Assembly: GCF_025362475.1 (NCBI RefSeq)
Contig: NZ_JANYGH010000008.1
Location: 62,001-126,000 of the forward strand
DNA from: Mucilaginibacter sp.
GTDB taxonomy: Bacteria; Bacteroidota; Bacteroidia; Sphingobacteriales; Sphingobacteriaceae
Direction: 5' to 3'
DNA: 64,000 nucleotides
Each line of letters begins with the position of its first letter. The stretch's first letter is position 1. The position numbers and the translations under genes are program-made. Under the pieces are notes generated by a model, which ran no database searches, was not told where the DNA came from, and saw only the letters and a list, made by a program, of their open reading frames with translations. Shown piece by piece: positions 18,841 through 27,480 of the stretch.

Positions 18841-19821
18841 TCAGTTCTTGTTGTTAACAATCTTTCGGTTCCTTATTTGTGGGACAATTTCTTTGCCGGG
18901 AACTCCCATTGTTTCATCAACATAATTTAATTGTTCTGGCGATTGACCTACCCAATTGCTGTTTCGCGCATCGATATGTATCATGCCGGATGCAGGACTA
19001 ATGGTTAGGGTGGTAAATAAGGCATCCTGATATGGACACGTATAACATATATAGGGATGAGATTGATGAATTTCTTCTGAATAACTGTAGTGTTTGTGCT
19101 TATCCCCAACCCAGTAATAGGAGGCGGAATTGATATGAACGTAATTGATGTTTTTTATAAAAAGTTGGCTATCAATGTGTGAATGGCCGTTCATGGCCAC
19201 TAATACCTTATCAGAATATGCACTTAATATTTCCTGAATTTCTTCTGCATTATCTATAGCTATAGCCCCGGCAAGTGGCTGGTGACTAAAAACAACTACG
19301 GGTTTGTTAACTTGTTTTAATTGTTGTTGTAACCATACTTTTTGCTCGTCGTTAATATAAGAAGGATACCCCCCTTTGCGCGTGGGAGATCCTTTATCGT
19401 TGCCATCCAAAACTATAAAGCACACGCCATTGATTTCTTTGGTGTAATATCTTGCCGGCATTTTCCATGAATTAACACATTGTTCTTTAGTATATCCAGC
19501 GTCGGTATCGTGGTTACCTATCATATGTAAAGCTATCTGATGCGCGTTATTAAAATCATCAACAAGTTCTTTGTTCTTATCATTGGGATAGGCAAAGTCG
19601 CCCATTTGCATGATAAAATCAGGCTTGATTTTTTTCATGTAACTTAAAAATGACTGTAACCGGTCTTTACCGTTATGTATTACGTCATGATGCAAATCGG
19701 TAATAAGCCCTGCTTTAATCTGCTTCGCTTTTGGCGGAAACATGGCGAGTGCTGTACGCGGGATTTGCAGTGCAACGCCAGTAGTTAGCATCCCGGTTAT
19801 AAATTTTCGTCTGTTTATCAT
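18841..19821 (-). CDS. Secreted calcineurin-like metallophosphoesterase
   Basis: The 326-residue protein has a twin-arginine-like export signal (INRRKFITGMLTTGVALQ). All five metallophosphoesterase blocks are present: GLITDLHHDV, MQMGDFAYP, HMIGNHDTDAG, VVFSHQPLAGA and AMNGHSHID. It should be a periplasmic binuclear metal phosphomonoesterase or phosphodiesterase. Its place between GH16 and GH2, with a 6-base gap to GH2, suggests that the target glycan may carry phosphate or phosphodiester groups; this is inference. Such enzymes are recurring but poorly characterised members of Bacteroidota PULs. Confidence 0.88.
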   Translation of the reverse strand: MINRRKFITGMLTTGVALQIPRTALAMFPPKAKQIKAGLITDLHHDVIHNGKDRLQSFLSYMKKIKPDFIMQMGDFAYPNDKNKELVDDFNNAHQIALHMIGNHDTDAGYTKEQCVNSWKMPARYYTKEINGVCFIVLDGNDKGSPTRKGGYPSYINDEQKVWLQQQLKQVNKPVVVFSHQPLAGAIAIDNAEEIQEILSAYSDKVLVAMNGHSHIDSQLFIKNINYVHINSASYYWVGDKHKHYSYSEEIHQSHPYICYTCPYQDALFTTLTISPASGMIHIDARNSNWVGQSPEQLNYVDETMGVPGKEIVPQIRNRKIVNNKN

Positions 19822-19929
19822 TTTTATATCTTATAGTATAGTTTAAAAAAGCAGGACTTTTTAAAAATTTGGGTATTTGTTTGCATTGATTTCTAAATAC
19901 CTATAATTATTTCATCATTGAAAATATCG

Positions 19930-20757
19930 TTATTGATAAACCTTCACCCAATCTACGGTCATTTGTACAGGTAATTGACCTGGGTCTATTTCCCCAACCC
20001 AATTACCACCTAATTGCTGATCAATCATAATATAAAAGGGCTGGTCGTATGGCCACTGAATGGTGCCTGAATCCTGTTTGCGCGGATAAGTAAATGTTTC
20101 TTTTCCGTTTAATGTAAATATTAATTTATCCGGGTACCATTCCAGTCCAAATACATTAAAATCATTTATATTCAGTTTGGCTGTTCCAAAATGGGGAGGA
20201 TTCTTGTCCTGCTTTAAATTAAGCGTATAGTAGGAATGAGTGGTTTGATAGATAATAGAATCTCTATTAAGATGCTCCATGATATCGATCTCCCCGTTCA
20301 TTGGATATTTGCCATACTTGTTTTTTTCAGCAAGCATCCAGATAGCCGGCCATGCACCCTGTGCGCATTCCAGCTTTGCGCGAATTTCAATTTTACCATA
20401 TTGAAAGGCAAACTTGCCTTTAGTATAAACGCCCCCAGTAAGGTATGGCCTATGATCGGCTAAAGTATCCGGGTTTTTAATGCCTTTTAGGTACAGCTTT
20501 CCGTCCGATTGTTGATAACAATCAGTATAACTACTCATGTGTTTATTCCAGTCGGCCGCCCCTGGCGCAATTTTGCTCCATTTATTACTGTCCAGAACGT
20601 CCCCGTTAAACTCATCTTTCCATACCAATTCCCATTTTTTGTTTACCCTTCCTTCTTTTTGCAAATAGATGTAATGACCATCTCTTCCCCGATGCAATAT
20701 TTTACAAGAAGAAAATAAAATAGCGCCGAAAGCGATTGTCCACCTCAATTTATTCAT
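19930..20757 (-). CDS. GH16 endo-glycanase lipoprotein
   Basis: The 275-residue protein carries a lipobox (AILFSSC), so it is probably a surface or periplasmic lipoprotein. The concanavalin-like fold spans about 40-275. The catalytic motif is Glu156-I-Asp158-I-M-Glu161, the beta-bulge form typical of laminarinase-like GH16 (subfamily 3 type). The preceding GAWPAIWML and GKIEIRAKLECAQG support this. Known activities in this subfamily include endo-beta-1,3-glucanase and the endo-beta-galactosidase O-glycanases of gut Bacteroides. With GH18, GH2 and GH36 nearby, the second is an attractive guess but unproven. Confidence 0.88.
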   Translation of the reverse strand: MNKLRWTIAFGAILFSSCKILHRGRDGHYIYLQKEGRVNKKWELVWKDEFNGDVLDSNKWSKIAPGAADWNKHMSSYTDCYQQSDGKLYLKGIKNPDTLADHRPYLTGGVYTKGKFAFQYGKIEIRAKLECAQGAWPAIWMLAEKNKYGKYPMNGEIDIMEHLNRDSIIYQTTHSYYTLNLKQDKNPPHFGTAKLNINDFNVFGLEWYPDKLIFTLNGKETFTYPRKQDSGTIQWPYDQPFYIMIDQQLGGNWVGEIDPGQLPVQMTVDWVKVYQ

Positions 20758-20843
20758 AATAATCCTGTTTCACTGATTTGTTTTACATGCCGTTTTTTAC
20801 ATTTCACTTGCTTTAAACGGGCATCAAACCAATACTTAGAGAG

Positions 20844-20887
20844 CCGGGGTAAAGGGGAAGCCCTCAATGCTTCCCCTTGTATCCCGG
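20844..20887 (-). other. Two-part hairpin between the GH36 and GH16 genes
   Basis: CCGGG/CCCGG (20844-20848 with 20883-20887) encloses AGGGGAAG/CTTCCCCT (20853-20860 with 20870-20877). There is no U tract on the transcribed minus strand. It may be an mRNA processing or stability element rather than a terminator. Confidence 0.4.
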
Positions 20888-21017
20888 AGATATGGTTCAG
20901 GTGAAGGTCTTCGACTAAATTTTTATCATTATTTAAATTTTGTTACAGATTACGTTCCAACTCAATCTGTTGAGTTCTTTGCGAAAACTTAACAGACTGG
21001 CAGAGAACCATGTCATT

Positions 21018-22943
21018 TTATTGACCAGTAATTCCTATTTTTTGGCAAATGATTAGGCGCGCACTATGTGGGAGCAGTGATTTGATGACATATTCTTTTT
21101 CAAAAACGCCTAACTTTTCTCCCGTCCATTTGTTGATGAGCTTATATTTACCTTCAGGCAGTTTTATCCGCCGTTCTACGGGCATATCGCCCCAATTAAA
21201 AACAGAATAGACTGTTTGATTTCGTAAACGGGTTATACCAATTTCAAATTTTTCATTTTTAAACCTTGCCGCAGTTCCGGTTGGAGGCATAAGTTTTTTT
21301 AATATTTTCAATCTTGCCGGTGTAATCTTAGTTAAATCATCACCACTTAATAACATGCCTCCAGATGCATATACTGTGGTCGCATGAAACAGATATTCAT
21401 TTTCGCTTAATTTCGGAGTTTGATTTTTAACATCCGCAGCTTTCCCTGCCTGATCCATTATATCGGTAGCGCCACCATCTGTTAATAAGATACAATCAGG
21501 ATCATTCCACCATAATCTTCCATTTTGCCATCCTCTGAGCAAATTTTCACGACCTATATTCCTAAATGATTCCCATTTACGCCAAGTATCCATAGAACTC
21601 CGTGAACCATGAATTAAACCTAAAGAAGCCCAAACCGGATGATTACAGCCTACTATAAATGCATCACCGGCCCCCTTTAGTATTGCCTGCATACCTCGAC
21701 GATAAGCCTCAATACGGGTAGCCTTTTTATCGTAATGAACGCCGCCATGTATTGCTCCCCAATAGTTTGCATCCAGTTTAAAGTAGGTGCAGCCCCATTT
21801 TTGCCGCATCGTTTGGAAAAGTTCTGTAAAATACTTTTGTACCTCCGGATGTGTCCCATCCAGAACGTACCAGGGACCTAAACGCCAGCCTCCAAAACCC
21901 ACTTTATCTGAACGAAGAGGTTTCCCAGCTTCATCTTTGACAAACCAATCCGGATGATTTTTAAATAACGCCGATTCTGGGCTGGCTACAAATGGAGCAA
22001 CCCAAATAGCTGGCTCCAGCCCTTTGGCTTTAATTCCTTTTAGTACTTCTTCCACATCGCCACCGAATGCTTTACCTTTTTCCAGCCAATCTCCCATCCA
22101 GGGCTGATACCCATCATCAATTTGTATATATTTTAGTTGAGGCAGGTTACCGGCGATCCAATTTGTGTTATCGGCAACATTTTTTGCCGTAACCCCGGGA
22201 CCGAAACAATACCAGGAACACCAACCCATAGGTACAGGATCATGCTTTAAGCGCGGGTGATGCTTGGCGATAGCTGCAGTCAATCTGTCATAAAGTATTT
22301 CCCGGTCATTTCCCGATATAGCCATAAACTCTTCAAGATTCCAGGATTCACCTGGCTGTAACTTAAGGTTTTCGCAATCTAAAGAAATGCGAAGACGTTT
22401 TGCATCGAAAGAAAATCTGGAAATAAATTTATTGCAGGAAGTGGTGGCCAGTAACACCCTGTTGTTATTTTGCAACTGTAGCGTAAACATGCCATAGGCG
22501 GTACGCATATCTTCTGGCTCCGGAATTTTGTAATGGTTGCGGTCCGTATATGTACCCCAATCTTCTGGTTTGCCAAGCGTTCCTCCCATTTGCCCAAGTT
22601 TCTGGAACCCTTCGCCATACAACTTAGTAGTATCTGGGAGCTGATGTTGAAAATCGAAAACAACAACTTCCCGAATAGTCACCGGCGACGTTGAATTGTT
22701 TTTAACGGATAGTTCACATAAATCGCCTTGCCATTTACGTTCAATAGCAATTAACGACGAAGCACTGGAACCATCAGACAAAATAACCTTGGCCGGCGCC
22801 TTTCTTAAAGCGGTCAAAAAACTATTATCTTTTTTTTGACCGTAACCAGATTTGTAAAAAAATAAGCAAGTTAACAACAGCAATGCGGCAAAAACGCCCG
22901 GAGAATATTTCCTTTTCAATATAAATGAATTATTTAACAACAT
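21018..22943 (-). CDS. GH36-type alpha-galactosidase family protein
   Basis: The 641-residue protein starts with a signal anchor or signal peptide (AALLLLTCLFFYKSGYGQ). A beta-sandwich N-terminal domain precedes the clan GH-D barrel, which begins with PMGWCSWYCFGPGVT and YIQIDDGYQPWMGDW. The nucleophile is Asp391 in YFKLDANYWG and the acid/base is Asp452 in RSSMDTWR. A C-terminal beta domain follows. GH36 enzymes release alpha-galactose or alpha-GalNAc. A terminator ends the GH18 unit just upstream, so this gene probably has its own promoter or is fed by read-through. Confidence 0.88.
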   Translation of the reverse strand: MLLNNSFILKRKYSPGVFAALLLLTCLFFYKSGYGQKKDNSFLTALRKAPAKVILSDGSSASSLIAIERKWQGDLCELSVKNNSTSPVTIREVVVFDFQHQLPDTTKLYGEGFQKLGQMGGTLGKPEDWGTYTDRNHYKIPEPEDMRTAYGMFTLQLQNNNRVLLATTSCNKFISRFSFDAKRLRISLDCENLKLQPGESWNLEEFMAISGNDREILYDRLTAAIAKHHPRLKHDPVPMGWCSWYCFGPGVTAKNVADNTNWIAGNLPQLKYIQIDDGYQPWMGDWLEKGKAFGGDVEEVLKGIKAKGLEPAIWVAPFVASPESALFKNHPDWFVKDEAGKPLRSDKVGFGGWRLGPWYVLDGTHPEVQKYFTELFQTMRQKWGCTYFKLDANYWGAIHGGVHYDKKATRIEAYRRGMQAILKGAGDAFIVGCNHPVWASLGLIHGSRSSMDTWRKWESFRNIGRENLLRGWQNGRLWWNDPDCILLTDGGATDIMDQAGKAADVKNQTPKLSENEYLFHATTVYASGGMLLSGDDLTKITPARLKILKKLMPPTGTAARFKNEKFEIGITRLRNQTVYSVFNWGDMPVERRIKLPEGKYKLINKWTGEKLGVFEKEYVIKSLLPHSARLIICQKIGITGQ

Positions 22944-22965
22944 GAGTCACGTGAACTTAAATATT

Positions 22966-23006
22966 AAAAAAACTAAAGAGAGTTTTAAGTGCAAAACTCT
23001 CTTTAG
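22966..23006 (-). terminator. Strong Rho-independent terminator after GH18
   Basis: On the minus strand a perfect 14-bp stem CTAAAGAGAGTTTT / AAAACTCTCTTTAG (22973-23006) with a 6-base loop is followed at once by seven T residues. It begins 10 bases after the GH18 stop codon. Confidence 0.9.
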
Positions 23007-23015
23007 TAACAAGTT

Positions 23016-24485
23016 TTATAGTTTTTCCAATACCCATTGCTGGTTATAAGAACCATTTGCCGGATTTTGAACAACAGATGCACCAATCGCGGTAGAACTA
23101 CCTAATATTTCGATAGCCTTGCCGCTATTTACACTGGTTATTACATAATTACCTAAATCATTCGGCGATAAGGTATACATTTGATTTAAACCTGAACCAT
23201 AAGGCCATTGCGCCAGAGGGGCGTTATTAGCAGTTGAGGCACCGGTAACATCAAGTGCCTTACCGCTGTTCACATTCAGAATACTAAAGTTAGCACCGCT
23301 CACAAAGTTGATATTCCACATGTTTGCATTTGCAGGGCTGGCTGAACCTTGTACAACGGCAGCTCCATTTGTTAAAGAACCTCCCGAAACAGAAATGATA
23401 TTACCACTGTTGGTATTGGCAAGTATATATTTGTCAGCCGGATTAAAACCATTAGGGTTAGCAAAACAATAGCTGATAAGTTTCAGTAAAGAAGTGCGGT
23501 CATCTTTTGTATCGCAGGTAAGATGAAAAAACATAACTCCTCCCAGGTTTTTAGATAACGCATATGCTATTTTCTTCCTGATAACAGGATGCCCGTCATA
23601 AAACCATTGTTCAGTAGCGGAAATTGTTGCATGGTTCACAAAGGCCAGATTAACATTAACTGCCACAGCAGAATTAAATCCAACCTGGTTTGTCGGCTGA
23701 TTGTTTACATAGGTCCATGCATAGGCCGGGATACCGGCATTCATTTTGGCCGCGGGCACTTTGGTAAGAAAGAAATCCACATCGGATTGAAACTCGGCTA
23801 AAGTAGCATGAGATTGAGGGCTTCCCGGATGCGTATAATCATAAATCATAGGATTTAGGAAATCAACCCGTCCGTAGGCAGCGGTAGAGATCGAATTACC
23901 TTGGTAGCTGGCAATTGCCATCGATAACAACTTTGAGTGCACCTGAAGCGAATCAGATAACTGCACCACGAAGTCGTTATAGTTTGAGGTGATCTGGCTT
24001 CCCTCATAGTCAAGGTCTATTCCGTCAAAATTATTACTTACAAGATAGGTAACTAAATTATGAATATAATTAGGCCTGTTTGCCGGTTGCAGCAATGTAG
24101 CTCCATAAGTATAAGCACCGCCTATAGCTATAAAAGTACGAAGGCCTTTTAGGTGCGCCTTTGTAATAAACGTGGTAATACTTGGGGTTGTAGGTAACAC
24201 GCCCTGGCTGTCATAAAGCTCGCCAATAATGCAAATATCGGTGATCAAATCCGTATGTGTAGAATCTATCCATTTACCATAATCATGATCGTTCTCGGCA
24301 AAGTAGGCAAAAACCCTTTTGCCGCCGGGTAGGGATGATAGCTTTAGGTTGCTTCCTTTTTTTGCGATCGTCAGCGACTCATTAAGGGCCTGGATAGATT
24401 TGTCTTTCTTGCATGCGCCAGAAAGAAGTACAGCAATAGCCATGCAGCTAAATACTGCGCAATTGAAAAGTTTGTTTGTTCTCAT
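23016..24485 (-). CDS. GH18 glycosidase with C-terminal ricin-type lectin domain (lipoprotein)
   Basis: The 489-residue protein has a lipobox (LLSGACKKD). The GH18 barrel spans about 55-345 and holds the DxxDxDxE motif as FDGIDLDYEG with catalytic Glu161, plus AIGGAYTYG and the MAIASYQG strand. Residues about 350-489 are a ricin-B-like trefoil (CBM13 type) with SGKALDV and NGSYNQQWVLEKL. GH18 covers chitinases and endo-beta-N-acetylglucosaminidases; the small single-domain barrel and lipoprotein form are more like the endo-type (ENGase), which cuts the chitobiose core of N-glycans. It lies after the NPCBM gene and is closed by a strong terminator, so it ends the susCD transcription unit. Confidence 0.88.
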   Translation of the reverse strand: MRTNKLFNCAVFSCMAIAVLLSGACKKDKSIQALNESLTIAKKGSNLKLSSLPGGKRVFAYFAENDHDYGKWIDSTHTDLITDICIIGELYDSQGVLPTTPSITTFITKAHLKGLRTFIAIGGAYTYGATLLQPANRPNYIHNLVTYLVSNNFDGIDLDYEGSQITSNYNDFVVQLSDSLQVHSKLLSMAIASYQGNSISTAAYGRVDFLNPMIYDYTHPGSPQSHATLAEFQSDVDFFLTKVPAAKMNAGIPAYAWTYVNNQPTNQVGFNSAVAVNVNLAFVNHATISATEQWFYDGHPVIRKKIAYALSKNLGGVMFFHLTCDTKDDRTSLLKLISYCFANPNGFNPADKYILANTNSGNIISVSGGSLTNGAAVVQGSASPANANMWNINFVSGANFSILNVNSGKALDVTGASTANNAPLAQWPYGSGLNQMYTLSPNDLGNYVITSVNSGKAIEILGSSTAIGASVVQNPANGSYNQQWVLEKL

Positions 24486-24603
24486 TTTATTTTGATTTTA
24501 ATGGTTTCTTAAAACAGTTCTGGCAATCCTATTGACATTTTTTTGAATCAAAGAAATTAAATCGGCGCATATCTCTTAAGGAGAAAACGACCTGGTTACC
24601 TCT

Positions 24604-27411
24604 TTATTCAACTAATAGCCAAGTATTGCCGTTTGCAGGTATGGAAACCTGCAACGTAACATTACCTTGATTATCAAGTTTAAAAAGCTTCGGACTATCA
24701 CCCTCAACCGCTATGCTGGCGTTATTTTTTAAACCAGTGTAATAAAGTGGTAGCTTTACTTCCCTGGTAATAGCAGTATCCAGCGGATTAAAAAACATTG
24801 CATAAGCTTTCTGTTTAAGCTGTGGATCTACATGTATAAATCCATCCCAGTCCCTTCCCGTTGGGCGTTGCAAATGAACAATGTCTGCATTCAAAATGTC
24901 ACGGTATTTCTTGTAGTGCGTAATTTGAGCTGTTACCAGGTTGCGGGTGGCATCGGTGTCATATAACCTGTTACCGCGGTAACAAGCCTGTATACCCGCA
25001 CCATAATTCTGAACCATATGTGCCTTATAGGTATCCAGGTGTTCAGAGAGCGGCTCAAGCGTAGCGGCTTTGCCCCCGCCATGGTATTCAACCAACGGTA
25101 CAAATGTCCAGTTCATACTTGGCGTGCGGGTCCAAGTGCCATCATAATTATTTTGACGTCCTAAAACCAGTTGTTGTTCGCGCGGAAGTGACCAGTTAAC
25201 TTCTTTGTAGCCAATACCAGTTTTGTTACTTCCTGAAAGAAAATAAAAATCAGGAAGGTTCATATAAATCCCCTTAGCTCGAAGAGATTCATAAAATATT
25301 ATGCTTTGTTTCCACTGATTCCATTGCGAATCGCCGTAACCTTTATGACCCGGATGGTTTATAGAAGCACAAAAATCACCAGGATAGGGACCATCGTGCT
25401 CTAACATATCAAAGCCTGTATAAGAAAAGAAGTGGTTGAGTTTTTTGAGATAATCTATCCCCCATTTACTGCCTAAACAAGGCGCATTGCCAAATTTGGT
25501 ACCGCCGGGCTTACCAGTATTAATGTTAATTGCATCGTTGTCCGCATCTATACTACGGCTGGAAAAAAGTGAATATCCGCCTACTTCAATTCCTTTTGAA
25601 TGCGCATAATTGGTCAGTTCTTTAAATTTGTTGAGGTTGGCTGTTGTGGTGTCTTCCATATTTAAGCCACTCCCGAAACTAAAGATCACCATTTCATAAC
25701 CGGTTGCCTTGCATTGATCTATAGCCTGCTTTACTACCTTGGGATCTGTTGAAGTAAGATGCAGGAATATAGGATTTTCGGTAGCCCATGGCGCAAGCGT
25801 GCGATACATTTTACGTTGACTAAGCCCATTTCTTTCCCGGTCGGTTCCATCAAGTGCAAGCACATATGTACGAAATGTATTTAGCGTTTCATTTTGGGCT
25901 AATTGTTGCTGAGGGCCAATTTTAGGCATACTTTTCACTACACATGGTGTTCTCATGCTATAATCAGCCTGTGAAGTATAGGTTTTATCGGTTTGCCAGA
26001 AAATAGATTGATCTGAGCTTTCATATGTAAATCCTCCAAAGGCGTATTCATTTTCAATATAAAAATTTGGTTTAAGCCATTCACCCTCTGCCATAGGGGA
26101 GTTCAAAGGTTCATGATAAGCTATGATTTCACTTTCGAAATGATTTACAGTAATTTTCGCCGCGCCCTTATTGGTTATTTCGAGCCATTTAGCTATTAGC
26201 GGTAACCCATCAAAAAGCTGGTAGTGAACACTTACTGAAATATTTTTCAGCGCAGGGTGTGTATAATGAAATATTACTTCTTTACCTGTAGAATGCCATT
26301 GGCTACTTGCCTCCCATCTTTTTACCGGAGAATACAGCTGTGGTTTTAAATCAATTGTTTCAAATGAGGTTAACACAAACGCATTTGGTATCGGACGCAT
26401 CTTAGGAAGCCATTTCGGCAATAAGTAAGCCTTATCTACCTGCCCTGTAAGCCCACCAACCGGATAATTTATACTATCAATAAGCAAATTAGCCTCAGGC
26501 TCCACGTCCCGGAGATATTCCTCACCGCTTACTAAATTCTTTATGCTGGTACACGCCAAATTTCCCGAAAGGTAAAATGTACGGCTCACCAGCCCGTTGC
26601 TCATCACAATCTGGTTTTCATCAAAACGCGAAATTTGAGCTTTTTCGGCAGGTGGTTTAAGCAGCCAGTCTGTTTTTGTTACTGCCGGATGGTAAACAGG
26701 TAGCTTTAACAAAGCTGACGTTAGTTGTTTGCTTGCCATAGGCACGCTTTTGGTGTTACCTGCATAATTTTCATCTACCAGCGTAGGTTTAAAGTATTGT
26801 TTAACAGTAACTGATGCATTTGCCCAGTTCGCTACATCACCGCTAATACCATCACCAGCATCGGATACCGAAAAACCAAGTGTTTGTACACCCGATATAT
26901 CAACATCAACATGTACGGCTTTTTGACCTTGTTTTATTACCCCGCTATTCCATATTTCCTTTCCATCTGCTTTAAGGATAAAAACTACACTGCCAGGTGA
27001 AATTTCTTTTAATGAGGTACCGATGCCTACCAATATTTTTTTATCGCCGGCTTTTTGCAGTAAATAATAGGTTTGTGTTCCATCGCTATTGGCAATTGAT
27101 TGAATGTTTTTAGCGCTCAGGTTACGGTTTTCTTTATCATCTACCCCAACATCGGCCACAAACCTCAGCCCTTTTCCACCCAGATAAAGAAATCCGGAGA
27201 AAGGAGCATGCACGCTTATTCCATCATTGAAAACCTTACCGCCAATTTTCATTCCCTGGCCCGTCATGGATTGGTTAACAGCAGGCGAAAATACTTGTTG
27301 TGTAAGCACATCTGTATTTAATGCCGATAGTGGGAAATTTTGCCCTTGTGCCTTCGCTAAGTTTTCACTTATGAGCACGATAAACAATAGCAAAGCGTAT
27401 TTTTTGATCAT
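24604..27411 (-). CDS. NPCBM-domain protein with clan GH-D-like catalytic domain (uncharacterised)
   Basis: The 935-residue secreted protein (signal peptide to about residue 21) begins with an NPCBM/NEW2 carbohydrate-binding module at about 25-205: DGISVHAPFSGFLYLGG, FVADVGVDD and KEIWNSGVI. A large beta-sandwich (about 260-530) precedes a barrel-like region with EMVIFSFGSGLNMED, HSKGIEVGGYSLFSS, FDMLEHDGPYPGDF and NLPDFYFLSGSNKTG. The order of beta-sandwich then barrel with carboxylates at strand ends resembles GH27/GH36/GH31 enzymes. Asp and Glu in MLEHDGPYPGD are candidate catalytic residues. I cannot assign it to a numbered family. It is immediately downstream of susD, so it should be a principal enzyme of the PUL. 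Confidence 0.7.
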   Translation of the reverse strand: MIKKYALLLFIVLISENLAKAQGQNFPLSALNTDVLTQQVFSPAVNQSMTGQGMKIGGKVFNDGISVHAPFSGFLYLGGKGLRFVADVGVDDKENRNLSAKNIQSIANSDGTQTYYLLQKAGDKKILVGIGTSLKEISPGSVVFILKADGKEIWNSGVIKQGQKAVHVDVDISGVQTLGFSVSDAGDGISGDVANWANASVTVKQYFKPTLVDENYAGNTKSVPMASKQLTSALLKLPVYHPAVTKTDWLLKPPAEKAQISRFDENQIVMSNGLVSRTFYLSGNLACTSIKNLVSGEEYLRDVEPEANLLIDSINYPVGGLTGQVDKAYLLPKWLPKMRPIPNAFVLTSFETIDLKPQLYSPVKRWEASSQWHSTGKEVIFHYTHPALKNISVSVHYQLFDGLPLIAKWLEITNKGAAKITVNHFESEIIAYHEPLNSPMAEGEWLKPNFYIENEYAFGGFTYESSDQSIFWQTDKTYTSQADYSMRTPCVVKSMPKIGPQQQLAQNETLNTFRTYVLALDGTDRERNGLSQRKMYRTLAPWATENPIFLHLTSTDPKVVKQAIDQCKATGYEMVIFSFGSGLNMEDTTTANLNKFKELTNYAHSKGIEVGGYSLFSSRSIDADNDAININTGKPGGTKFGNAPCLGSKWGIDYLKKLNHFFSYTGFDMLEHDGPYPGDFCASINHPGHKGYGDSQWNQWKQSIIFYESLRAKGIYMNLPDFYFLSGSNKTGIGYKEVNWSLPREQQLVLGRQNNYDGTWTRTPSMNWTFVPLVEYHGGGKAATLEPLSEHLDTYKAHMVQNYGAGIQACYRGNRLYDTDATRNLVTAQITHYKKYRDILNADIVHLQRPTGRDWDGFIHVDPQLKQKAYAMFFNPLDTAITREVKLPLYYTGLKNNASIAVEGDSPKLFKLDNQGNVTLQVSIPANGNTWLLVE

Positions 27412-27432
27412 ATAGATAATTTTCCAGGATAG

Positions 27433-27470
27433 ATACCGGCAGCACCTGAAATTTCAGGCACTACCGGTAT
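27433..27470 (-). other. Intergenic hairpin between susD and the NPCBM gene
   Basis: ATACCGG/CCGGTAT (27433-27439 with 27464-27470) encloses CCTGAAA/TTTCAGG. On the minus strand the hairpin is preceded, not followed, by the U-rich tract, so it does not look like a terminator. It could protect the susCD 3' end and set the expression ratio to the downstream enzymes. Confidence 0.55.
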
Positions 27471-27480
27471 AAAAAATTTA

